Source: Paraktedonobacter sp036384215 (lineage in GTDB: Bacteria; Chloroflexota; Ktedonobacteria; Ktedonobacterales; Ktedonobacteraceae). Taken from it: a stretch of 6,417 nt of DNA. A model generated the notes under the pieces. It was given only the letters and a program-made list of their open reading frames with translations. It made no database searches and was not told where the DNA came from. The position numbers and the translations under genes are program-made. The DNA is taken from positions 1 through 6,417 of the forward strand of contig DASVMX010000517.1 of the NCBI GenBank assembly GCA_036384215.1. The letters are read 5' to 3'. Below, one piece after another: positions 1 to 5,567 of the stretch. Each line of letters begins with the position of its first letter. Within the stretch, counting starts at the first letter, position 1.

Positions 1-74
1 GCTCGCTTTGCTAAAAAAGAGCATCTTAACTATTTTGCTGGTTGAAACGAGAAGAGATGAAAACCTCGCCCGCT

Positions 75-103
75 TTGAGTGAACTTTAGCGCGTGATTAT
101 GCT
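75..103 (+). promoter_or_regulatory. Candidate promoter of the sigma/ABC operon
   Basis: TTGAGT (75-80) and TATGCT (98-103) are separated by 17 bases and match the housekeeping -35/-10 consensus at four of six positions each. Overlapping the -35 box is TGAACTTT (80-87), which resembles the GGAACTT/TGAAC class of ECF sigma -35 elements. A TGAAAC (43-48) lies further upstream. No convincing ECF -10 box sits 16-17 bases after either one. The position suits transcription of the sigma operon, and autoregulation is plausible for an ECF factor. The call rests on short motifs only. Confidence 0.3.
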
Positions 104-183
104 ACTCATTACAGAGAAGAAGGAAACAAGAGCAGTATGCTTTGGATAAAGAGAGAGAGATCACGTGGAATCACTGGCGCTAC

Positions 184-190
184 AAGAGGT
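184..190 (+). promoter_or_regulatory. Ribosome binding site deciding the sigma factor start
   Basis: AAGAGGT lies 7 bases before the ATG at 198 and is a good Shine-Dalgarno match. The longer GTG start at 165 has only a GA-repeat (150-160) before it. This favours the ATG at 198 as the main start, removing 11 residues from the longer reading. Confidence 0.5.
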
Positions 191-197
191 CAGTTGG

Positions 198-761
198 ATG
201 GCCGCTAAACCGCTCGTAGACGACGCTCAGTTGATCAAGCAGATTGGGCGCGGAGATCGGCAGGCGCTATCTGAGCTCTACGCGCGCTATCAGCGTGTGC
301 TTTTTTCGTATCTGCTCCAGTTGACGCCTGACTATGGTCTGGCGGAGGAACTGCTACAGGATACGCTGGTGGCGGTCTGGAAGAGCGCGCAGGGCTTTGA
401 AGGTCGCTCCAGCGTGCTAACCTGGCTGATAGGGGTAGCGCGCCGCCAGGCGCACAATACATTACGCCAGAGGCGGATTCCGCTGGCTAATCTTTCCGAG
501 GTGGAGACTATGCCGGCGAGCGATCTGGAGCCGGAAGAGGCTGCCCTGGCCGGTGTGGCGCGGGCAGAATTAACGGAGGCTTTCCACCGGCTGGCTCCGG
601 TCCATCGCGAGGTGCTGGTGCTCACGTTTGTTCAGGAATTGTCGTATCAGGAGACGGCGACCATTCTCGATGTGCCGCTTGGCACGGTCAAGAGCCGTCT
701 CAGCAATGCCCGGCGCGCGCTGCGTGCCATCCTTGACGCGAAAGAGGAAACACAAAGATGA
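198..761 (+). CDS. ECF-type RNA polymerase sigma-70 family sigma factor
   Basis: An alternative sigma factor that would direct RNA polymerase to a small regulon in response to a signal passed through its partner anti-sigma. In the numbering of the longer GTG start at 165 (198 residues), region 2 covers about 36-104. It includes the core-binding and -10 recognition helices, with AEELLQDTLVAVWK and then the WLIGVARRQAHN helix. A short acidic linker follows, and region 4 covers about 135-190 with a helix-turn-helix (LSYQETATILDVPLGTVKSR) for -35 recognition. There is no region 1.1 or region 3, as expected for group 4 factors. The ATG at 198 is chosen for its better SD and leaves 187 residues, still complete for the family. 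The stop overlaps the next start as ATGA, implying translational coupling to the anti-sigma. The family call is firm. The ECF subgroup and the signal are unknown. Confidence 0.95.
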   Translation: MAAKPLVDDAQLIKQIGRGDRQALSELYARYQRVLFSYLLQLTPDYGLAEELLQDTLVAVWKSAQGFEGRSSVLTWLIGVARRQAHNTLRQRRIPLANLSEVETMPASDLEPEEAALAGVARAELTEAFHRLAPVHREVLVLTFVQELSYQETATILDVPLGTVKSRLSNARRALRAILDAKEETQR

Positions 762-1672
762 CTGCACAGATTCCGCGGGACCGCGAACATTGCGCGGATC
801 TCTTGCCTGCTTATGTGAATGGGCAACTGGACGCCAGCAGCGCCAGGCTAGTGCGCGAGCATCTGCTCTCCTGCGTGTCCTGCCAGCGGGAACTGGCGAG
901 CTGGGAAGCGCTCAAGGATACTGCCGTGCAAGTCTATGCTTCAACGCCTCTGCCTTCGCCTCTCCTGATGGATCAGGTATGGACAAAGATTGCTGTAGGG
1001 GAGACGCGGACCGCGCAGAGCTGGGAGCTGGCGCGCCTGCTGCGCCGGGGTTGGCTGGTCTTTCGCGCGCAGTTCTCCCTGATCCATAAAAGCCTCTGGG
1101 TCGCTTCGGCCCTGGTTTGCCTCTTTGGTCTGGTGCTGACCCTGGTGATGGCTCATAGCTCAATCGCGCAGCGGAACTGGGCAGGCAATCTCCTGGTGCT
1201 CTTTATTGTTGTGGTCGGCGCCTCTGGCAGCGCGTTTATCTATGGCTCGACTGTCGATCCTGGTTTTGAGCTCTCCATTGCCACGCCAACCTCTGTGCGC
1301 TTTGTGATGTTGTGCCGTATGGTGATTGTGCTGGGCTATAACATGCTGCTGGCTACTCTGGCCAGCGCGGTTTTCGCGACGGTCTATGGTGGCGGTCTCT
1401 GGGGTATGGTCCAACTCTGGCTGGGGCCGATGTTGTTTCTCTCGTCGCTGTGCCTGGCTATCTCGCTCTTTGTCAGTTCGGCCTTTGCTCTGATCTGTAC
1501 CGTAGTTATCGAGGCGCTCCAGCGTTTTCCTTCTACTCTGCTGTCCCACCTGGGCCTGGCGTTGCCGCCGCTTGATCTGGAGCCTACCAGCCCGGTTCTC
1601 TTGCTTGGCGCGCTGCTCTTGCTCGCCTGCGCGGTCATCTTTATTCCAAAACAGCCCAGGCTGACTCTTTAA
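758..1672 (+). CDS. Zinc-finger anti-sigma factor fused to a multi-span ABC-2 permease-like membrane domain
   Basis: The 304-residue product has two parts. Residues about 8-55 form a zf-HC2/ZAS anti-sigma domain: H11-C12 followed by the H35-x3-C39-x2-C42 zinc motif. In characterised relatives such domains hold the cognate ECF sigma at the membrane. From residue 112 on there are about six hydrophobic segments (roughly 112-132, 143-163, 185-209, 215-238, 239-253, 280-297), whereas classical anti-sigmas have one. Between segments 2 and 3 lies E171-x5-P177-x9-R187, matching a loop motif in both permeases downstream. I infer a permease-like sensor or subunit. The start is the ATG in the ATGA overlap with the sigma gene, with AGAGGAA as SD. 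A 62-base gap, low in GC and without a convincing promoter, separates it from the next gene. The anti-sigma domain is firm; the permease homology is likely; the biological signal is unknown. Confidence 0.88.
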   Translation: MTAQIPRDREHCADLLPAYVNGQLDASSARLVREHLLSCVSCQRELASWEALKDTAVQVYASTPLPSPLLMDQVWTKIAVGETRTAQSWELARLLRRGWLVFRAQFSLIHKSLWVASALVCLFGLVLTLVMAHSSIAQRNWAGNLLVLFIVVVGASGSAFIYGSTVDPGFELSIATPTSVRFVMLCRMVIVLGYNMLLATLASAVFATVYGGGLWGMVQLWLGPMLFLSSLCLAISLFVSSAFALICTVVIEALQRFPSTLLSHLGLALPPLDLEPTSPVLLLGALLLLACAVIFIPKQPRLTL

Positions 1673-1724
1673 ATGTCTTTGGGTACACTGTAAAAGCCTT
1701 TCACATCTTTAATTCAACTATATA

Positions 1725-1731
1725 TGGAGGT
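1725..1731 (+). promoter_or_regulatory. Strong ribosome binding site of the first permease gene
   Basis: TGGAGGT sits only 3-4 bases before the ATG at 1735. This is a near-perfect SD core at slightly short spacing. It indicates independent, efficient translation of the first permease despite the 62-base gap after the anti-sigma gene. Confidence 0.6.
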
Positions 1732-1734
1732 CAT

Positions 1735-2454
1735 ATGTCTTTTGATCGTTTGCGCTATGAATTACGCTTGCTGGGTAAGTCGGTCTGGCTGACCCCCTTG
1801 CTGGTGGTCGCTGGCCTGGCTCTGTTGCTGGCCATTGCCAATCGCGGTGTCACGGCGACTACTATGGCGCGTTCTATGGGAGCCAGCCTGGAGATGTTGT
1901 TGCCGATGGCTGCCGGAATTGTTGTGGCCACAATTGCTACGCATGACAGGGCCATTGAATTGCAATTGACCATGCCGCGCAGATACCACCGCACCGCGAA
2001 CGCGCGCCTTCTGTTTATTGTCCTCTGGAGCGCTGCCGTTGCGCTATTAACCAGCATTCTGCTGCTGGCTTTCGGTCACTGGCGCTTGCCCATGCAGATC
2101 GCCAGTTGGAGCCAGCCGTGGCAATTTCTCACCTGGCAACTGACCTGGCTTTCCTCAACGCTCTGGCTGGTCGCCTTTGGCCTGGTGCTCTCGCTGCTGG
2201 TGCGTAGTCGTTCGGCCAGCGGCGCGCTGATAGGCGTCTTCTCGTTCTTCCAGATCGTGTTTCACGGTACGTTTGATACAATTGCCTTGCTTCATCCAGT
2301 TTATCTCTTTCCGCTGACATTCGCGCCCGGAGTTGATTACTGGCTGGCGAACCGCTTTGAACTGCTTGGCACAGCTATAGCCCTGCTCGTGCTGGCATGG
2401 TTTTTGCTGCGCAGGCCCGAATTGCTGCTCTCACAAGCTGCTGGCGAAGAGTAA
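1735..2454 (+). CDS. ABC-2-type transporter permease subunit (first)
   Basis: A 239-residue integral membrane protein, most likely one membrane half of the exporter powered by the ATPase at 3308. It has a short basic cytoplasmic N-terminus and about six hydrophobic segments: near residues 19-35, 50-68, 92-113, 137-156, 161-179 and 209-225. After the second segment comes a cytoplasmic loop with E75-x5-P81-x9-R91 (MPRRYHRTANARL), of the kind ABC-2 permeases use near the ATPase contact. There is no signal peptide or large external domain, so it is not a FtsX/MacB-type permease. The length is typical of short ABC-2 subunits. The substrate cannot be read from the sequence. Drug, lipid or peptide export would all fit the family. 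Confidence 0.85.
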   Translation: MSFDRLRYELRLLGKSVWLTPLLVVAGLALLLAIANRGVTATTMARSMGASLEMLLPMAAGIVVATIATHDRAIELQLTMPRRYHRTANARLLFIVLWSAAVALLTSILLLAFGHWRLPMQIASWSQPWQFLTWQLTWLSSTLWLVAFGLVLSLLVRSRSASGALIGVFSFFQIVFHGTFDTIALLHPVYLFPLTFAPGVDYWLANRFELLGTAIALLVLAWFLLRRPELLLSQAAGEE

Positions 2455-2475
2455 GTGGCGCGTATAAAAGAGATG

Positions 2476-2484
2476 AAAGGAAGG
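2476..2484 (+). promoter_or_regulatory. Ribosome binding site deciding the second permease start
   Basis: The purine run AAAGGAAGG precedes the ATG at 2494 by 9 bases. The GTG at 2455, directly after the previous stop, has no comparable SD. The protein from 2494 (MNIWKILWGVLRYEF) also begins like a typical ABC-2 permease, so the 13 extra residues are probably not translated. Confidence 0.55.
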
Positions 2485-2493
2485 GTAGAGACT

Positions 2494-3279
2494 ATGAATA
2501 TATGGAAAATTCTCTGGGGAGTCTTGCGTTACGAGTTTCTGATGCAGATTCGCCGTCCCGCGCTCTGGCTGGCTTTCTTGATTTTCGCGCTTCTGGACTC
2601 CAGGGGGTTGATAGGTCAGATTGATTTTTACAAGTCAGTTTCTTCTATACACTTTTCCACTTTGCAATGGGCGGCTTTTCTGGCGGTTATGGCCAACTGG
2701 CTGGTTCCGCTGGGAGTGGGTATCTTGATAGCTGACCGCCTGCCGCGCGACCGGCGCACCAGAGTAGAAGAGGTTTTGAATTCGCTGCCAGGAGCGCTGA
2801 AAACGCGCGTGCTGGGCAAATACCTGGGCACGCTACTGGCTTCGCTGGTACCATCTTTTTCGCTCTACATGGTAAATATTGTCATAGCGACCTGGCAACT
2901 CAACGATCCGGGCATTATTCCCGCGGCACTGCTCTGTTATGTGCTGATAATACTACCAGGCATGTGCTTTATCGCGGCCTTCTCACTGGCTCTACCAGTG
3001 GTTATGTGGGTGCCGCTGTACCAGTTTCTTTTCTTTGGCTACTGGTTCTGGGGCAATATACTCGCGCCTGGCTACGGGTTGCCCACGCTCAGTGGAACCA
3101 TTTTAACTCCTATTGGAAGTGCGATTGCAGCCGGTCTTTTTGGGATACCCACCTATGGGGGACAGGGACCATCTTCAGTTATGTATGGCACGAGCAGCCT
3201 GGTAGCCTTGTTAGGAATCGCGGCCCTGGTGCTGGTCGCGCTCTATCAGTTTCTCAAATTTGAGCAGGCGCGCCAGTAG
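2494..3279 (+). CDS. ABC-2-type transporter permease subunit (second)
   Basis: A 261-residue membrane protein, probably the partner of the preceding permease in one exporter. The N-terminus is amphipathic and basic (RYEFLMQIRRP). Hydrophobic stretches follow near residues 23-34, 58-80, 111-133, 141-168, 170-188 and 233-252. The cytoplasmic loop after the second stretch reads ADRLPRDRRTRVEEVLNSLP and runs into GKYLG (108-112). This is a familiar ABC-2 pattern and contains E93-x5-P99-x9-K109, aligned in spacing with the first permease and the anti-sigma fusion. An in-frame GTG at 2455 would add 13 residues but lacks an SD. The gene is 28 bases upstream of the ATPase, consistent with co-transcription. 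The family call is firm and the substrate unknown. Confidence 0.87.
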   Translation: MNIWKILWGVLRYEFLMQIRRPALWLAFLIFALLDSRGLIGQIDFYKSVSSIHFSTLQWAAFLAVMANWLVPLGVGILIADRLPRDRRTRVEEVLNSLPGALKTRVLGKYLGTLLASLVPSFSLYMVNIVIATWQLNDPGIIPAALLCYVLIILPGMCFIAAFSLALPVVMWVPLYQFLFFGYWFWGNILAPGYGLPTLSGTILTPIGSAIAAGLFGIPTYGGQGPSSVMYGTSSLVALLGIAALVLVALYQFLKFEQARQ

Positions 3280-3307
3280 AGGGCGACCTTTGTGAAAGGA
3301 AGATATT

Positions 3308-4201
3308 ATGCAGATTGATCTTGAACATGTGAATAAAATCTATCGTGGCGGCGTACATGCTGTTACCGATCTGAACCTGGTTATTCCCAACGGGATGTTT
3401 GGCCTGCTTGGCCCCAACGGCGCGGGCAAGACCACCCTCATGCGTATCCTGGCCGGAATCTTGCGCCCCACCAGTGGGACCATTCAGGTTGGCGAGTACG
3501 ATGGCACTACCGAGCGCGGACGTACGGCTATTAAACGCGTGCTGGGCTATCTGCCACAAGATCTGGGTGTCTATCCCGACCTCAGCGCGCGCGAATTTCT
3601 GGATTATGTCGGCATCTTGAAAGGGATGGATGACCGTAAATCTCGCCTGAGACGGGTTGAAGAACTGCTGGAACTGGTTTCGCTCTCTGACGTTGCTACC
3701 CGCAAGCTCAAAACCTTCTCCGGCGGTATGAAACGCCGCGTTGGCATTGCCCAGGCGCTGCTCAATGATCCACAATTGTTGATCGTCGACGAACCGACTG
3801 CTGGTCTCGATCCCGAGGAGCGTATTCGTTTTCGCAATCTGCTCTCGGACCTTGGTGGTGATCGCATTGTCCTGCTTTCCACGCACATCGTTGAAGATAT
3901 TGCCCAGACCTGCCGCCGCCTGGCCATTATGAACAAAGGGCGTATCCTCTTCCAGGGGAGCATAGAGGAATTGATTAAAGAGGCGCGCGGCAAAGTCTGG
4001 ATGGTCACCACCAGTGGCCCCAAGCCAGAAGGCGATCTCACCGTAGTCTCCACCATGAATATGGGCGCGACTGTACAGTATCGTGTGGTTGGTGAACTGA
4101 ACAACACCAGCGGCGCGCAGCCGACAGAGCCAGGCCTGGAGGATAGCTACGTCTGGTTGATGCGCGAAAAGCGCGCGCCCATGGCCAGTATTGCGCTCTA
4201 A
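3308..4201 (+). CDS. ABC transporter ATP-binding protein
   Basis: The cytoplasmic nucleotide-binding subunit that would dimerise and drive the ABC-2 permeases encoded just upstream. All motifs are present and intact: Walker A GPNGAGKTT (35-43), Q-loop Q83 in LPQDLGVYP, signature FSGGM (137-141), Walker B LLIVDEP with catalytic E162, D-loop GLDPEE, and H-loop H193 in LLSTHIVEDI. The sequence resembles the CcmA/drug-export class of ABC-2 ATPases. The C-terminal 75 or so residues after GRILFQGSIEELI form the usual poorly conserved accessory segment. Length (297) is normal. The SD AAAGGAAG lies about 6 bases before the ATG. It is the last gene of the sigma/anti-sigma/permease group, and a large hairpin follows 31 bases after its stop. 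Confidence 0.96.
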   Translation: MQIDLEHVNKIYRGGVHAVTDLNLVIPNGMFGLLGPNGAGKTTLMRILAGILRPTSGTIQVGEYDGTTERGRTAIKRVLGYLPQDLGVYPDLSAREFLDYVGILKGMDDRKSRLRRVEELLELVSLSDVATRKLKTFSGGMKRRVGIAQALLNDPQLLIVDEPTAGLDPEERIRFRNLLSDLGGDRIVLLSTHIVEDIAQTCRRLAIMNKGRILFQGSIEELIKEARGKVWMVTTSGPKPEGDLTVVSTMNMGATVQYRVVGELNNTSGAQPTEPGLEDSYVWLMREKRAPMASIAL

Positions 4202-4232
4202 CCGCTGATAATTGTTCTGGACGCGGTATCGA

Positions 4233-4277
4233 GAGGAGCGCGGACCATGCACGGTGCATCTGCTGGTAGCGCTCCTC
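4233..4277 (+). terminator. Bipartite stem-loop after the ABC operon, possible terminator or 3' end stabiliser
   Basis: GAGGAGCGC (4233-4241) pairs perfectly with GCGCTCCTC (4269-4277), a 9-bp GC-rich stem. Inside it, ACC (4244-4246) can pair with GGT (4265-4267), and ATGCA (4247-4251) with TGCAT (4255-4259) around a CGG loop. A five-base bulge lies on the 3' side. It begins 31 bases after the ATPase stop, where an operon end is expected. No T-run follows on either strand, so it is not a canonical intrinsic terminator. It could be a U-less terminator, an mRNA-protecting 3' structure, or a DNA site. Confidence 0.45.
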
Positions 4278-4357
4278 GCCTGGCTCGTTACTGTGATGGT
4301 AGAGAAAAGATGTGGTAAAGTATGCAGGTAGATTGTTTTGCCAAAGTGCTTTGTTTG

Positions 4358-4363
4358 AAGGAG
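4358..4363 (+). promoter_or_regulatory. Ribosome binding site deciding the Rid-family start
   Basis: AAGGAG lies 8 bases before the ATG at 4372. It rules against the longer in-frame start at 4312, which would add 20 residues not seen in Rid proteins. Confidence 0.75.
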
Positions 4364-4371
4364 CTAATGCA

Positions 4372-4761
4372 ATGGAAAGACATAATATTTCTTCTGCTTC
4401 GCCTTATGAGGGCATGGTAGGGTATTCGCGGGCTGTGCGGATTGGCAATCTGGTCTTTGTGGCCGGGACGACTGCTACCGGACCAAACGGGCAGGTGCTC
4501 TATCCAGGTGACGCGTATCAGCAGACGAGGGTTGTACTGGATCGGATTGGTGCCGCGCTTCATGAAGTGGGTGCCTCGTTCAATGATGTTGTGCAGACGC
4601 GCATGTACGTGCGCGATATCAGGCGCTGGGAAGAGATCGGCAGAGCGCACGGAGAGGTGTTCCGCGAGATCCGGCCCGTAGCCACGATGGTAGAAGTAAG
4701 TCGTCTGATCGATACCGAGATGCTGGTGGAGATTGAAGTACAGGCTGTTCTTGTTGAATAA
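4372..4761 (+). CDS. Rid-family (RidA/YjgF/UK114) protein lacking the catalytic arginine
   Basis: A small soluble chorismate-mutase-fold protein of 129 residues, the usual family length, expected to form a trimer with ligand sites between subunits. Family marks are NLVFVAGTTATGPNG (27-40), the central helix QTRVVLDRIGAALHEVGASFNDVVQTRMYVRD in its usual place (51-82), and the C-terminal block RPVATMVEVSRL followed by LVEIEVQAVL. RidA deaminates reactive enamine/imine intermediates using an arginine (R105 in E. coli, in PARSCVEV). The aligned residue here is A104 in PVATMVEV, so ordinary RidA imine deaminase activity is doubtful. The protein is better placed among the arginine-less Rid subfamilies, whose roles are mostly unknown. 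I see no clear promoter between it and the ABC operon. It is convergent with the ybaK-like gene. Confidence 0.92.
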   Translation: MERHNISSASPYEGMVGYSRAVRIGNLVFVAGTTATGPNGQVLYPGDAYQQTRVVLDRIGAALHEVGASFNDVVQTRMYVRDIRRWEEIGRAHGEVFREIRPVATMVEVSRLIDTEMLVEIEVQAVLVE

Positions 4762-4780
4762 AGCGTAGTGCCATGCCCGT

Positions 4781-5248
4781 TTATCTACGAATACGCACAA
4801 TTTTGCCCTGGTTGGCGCGGAGCAGCTCTTCAGTGCGAATCTTGACCAGCGAGGTTTCACTACCGCCTCCGGTAAAGACCACTTCTCGTTCCATCACCCG
4901 TTGATCAACCAGGAACAAGGCCTGATAGCCGAACGAAGGGGTCCCTCCGCAGGGATAGCCTGTCTTTGCCAGGATCTCTTCTGGAGTCGCCAGGCGCACG
5001 CCATCTCTCTCCAGAGCTTTTGCCACACGTGACGTGCTTACCCTGTCCTCCCCTTTTACAATAGCCACGACTAGCTGATCCTCGCCATCCAGCAAACAAA
5101 TATTTTTTACGAGATCCTCGGGAGTTGCGTTCACAGCCAGGGCTGCTTCTTCCACGGAATGGCAGGATTGGTTAAATGATAAATGTTCTGCTTGTATCTG
5201 TCGGTTCTCCAAATAGGTACAGAGCTGTTGCTCGTAAGTATTGGTCAT
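4781..5248 (-). CDS. YbaK/EbsC-family aminoacyl-tRNA deacylase (trans-editing protein)
   Basis: The family hydrolyses mischarged aminoacyl-tRNAs (for example Cys- or Ala-tRNA Pro) as a free-standing relative of the prolyl-tRNA synthetase editing domain. The 155-residue product spans the whole domain. Visible marks are the N-terminal HSVEEAALAVN helix (30-40), the invariant-type lysine K48 in DLVKNICL, a central strand QLVVAIVKGEDRVS, and the substrate loop GYPCGGTPSFGY (97-108). The C-terminal end is VFTGGGSETSLVKI. The start at 5248 is chosen because GAGGA lies 5 bases upstream. An in-frame ATG at 5278 would add 10 residues (MPGEYKPRKP) without an SD. In the loop the order is GGTPSFG rather than the GGxSPxG of E. 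coli YbaK, so the amino acid specificity cannot be assigned. It stands alone as a monocistronic gene convergent with the Rid gene. Confidence 0.9.
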   Translation of the reverse strand: MTNTYEQQLCTYLENRQIQAEHLSFNQSCHSVEEAALAVNATPEDLVKNICLLDGEDQLVVAIVKGEDRVSTSRVAKALERDGVRLATPEEILAKTGYPCGGTPSFGYQALFLVDQRVMEREVVFTGGGSETSLVKIRTEELLRANQGKIVRIRR

Positions 5249-5253
5249 GGGCT

Positions 5254-5258
5254 TCCTC
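5254..5258 (-). promoter_or_regulatory. Ribosome binding site deciding the ybaK-like start
   Basis: On the minus strand GAGGA precedes the ATG at 5248 by 5 bases. The alternative start 10 codons upstream has no such motif and lies inside an inverted repeat. Confidence 0.6.
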
Positions 5259-5270
5259 GGTTTGTATTCG

Positions 5271-5302
5271 CCAGGCATAGAACAGCGGCGCTGTGCACCT
5301 GG
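5271..5302. repeat. Imperfect inverted repeat upstream of the ybaK-like gene
   Basis: CCAGG (5271-5275) and ACAGC (5282-5286) are mirrored by GCTGT (5290-5294) and CCTGG (5298-5302) around a GGC centre. The two arms have unequal spacers of six and three bases. It lies 23 bases upstream of the preferred ybaK-like start, in its 5' leader. It could be an operator or an mRNA hairpin. Short repeats of this size can arise by chance. Confidence 0.35.
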
Positions 5303-5478
5303 TAGAGATGTGTTTTCGATGGAGCTTCTCTCTCGCTCTGATCAATGAGCACAGAAAAAGATACTGACTCAATCCCTTCATGGATAATGATTCTTATCTC
5401 TGCATCTACTATACTGCTTTCTAACGGTGGTGTAAACCGTGCCGTCTCCTATCTCGCCACAATTTCCATTCTAAATGC

Positions 5479-5508
5479 TCGACAATGCAGCTTCTCTTCT
5501 TTTATACT
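5479..5508 (+). promoter_or_regulatory. Candidate sigma-70-type promoter of the methyltransferase gene
   Basis: TCGACA (5479-5484) and TATACT (5503-5508) each match the housekeeping consensus at five of six positions and are 18 bases apart. Transcription would start near 5515, leaving a leader of about 50 bases before the ATG at 5568. This is the best -35/-10 pair I found in the window. Confidence 0.5.
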
Positions 5509-5567
5509 AAGACAGGCACCTTTGTTACAGACTATTTTGGATAATCAGATGCAAGGAGTGGAAAAAC

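Larger units (their letters stand above)
5249..5567. other. Divergent intergenic region between the ybaK-like and methyltransferase genes
   Basis: This 319-base stretch separates divergently transcribed genes and is visibly richer in A/T and pyrimidine runs than its neighbours. It contains the ybaK-like SD and inverted repeat at its left end, then the methyltransferase promoter candidate and SD at its right end. In the middle (about 5304-5478) I see no gene, tandem repeat, RNA gene or clear leftward promoter. An open frame from 5345 overlaps the methyltransferase start and lacks an SD. Confidence 0.6.

Noticed and set aside
1..82. Open frames entering from the left edge, ending at stops 43-45 and 80-82
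   Set aside because: Either could be the tail of an upstream gene, but 14-26 codons are too few to recognise anything and the two frames cannot be told apart.
150..160. GA dinucleotide run just before the GTG at 165
   Set aside because: It is too short for a meaningful slippage tract and only a poor SD. The AAGAGGT before the ATG at 198 is better.
1673..1734. Possible internal promoter between the anti-sigma and first permease genes (TTTAAT 1708-1713, TATATA 1719-1724)
   Set aside because: Neither -10-like box has a reasonable -35 at 16-18 bases, and the second runs into the Shine-Dalgarno site. The gap is simply AT-rich.
3254..4252. A 332-codon open frame on the minus strand, opposite the ABC ATPase gene
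   Set aside because: It is fully antisense to an ATPase with every catalytic motif intact, has no recognisable domain and has a repetitive, low-hydrophobicity composition. It is a codon-usage shadow.
4764..4789. CGTAG/CTACG inverted repeat between the convergent Rid and ybaK-like genes
   Set aside because: Only 5 bp with a 16-base loop and no T-run, so it is too weak to call a bidirectional terminator.
4288..4860. A 190-codon minus-strand open frame across the Rid gene
   Set aside because: It is antisense to a recognisable Rid-family protein and runs into the ybaK-like gene. It has no SD and no domain.
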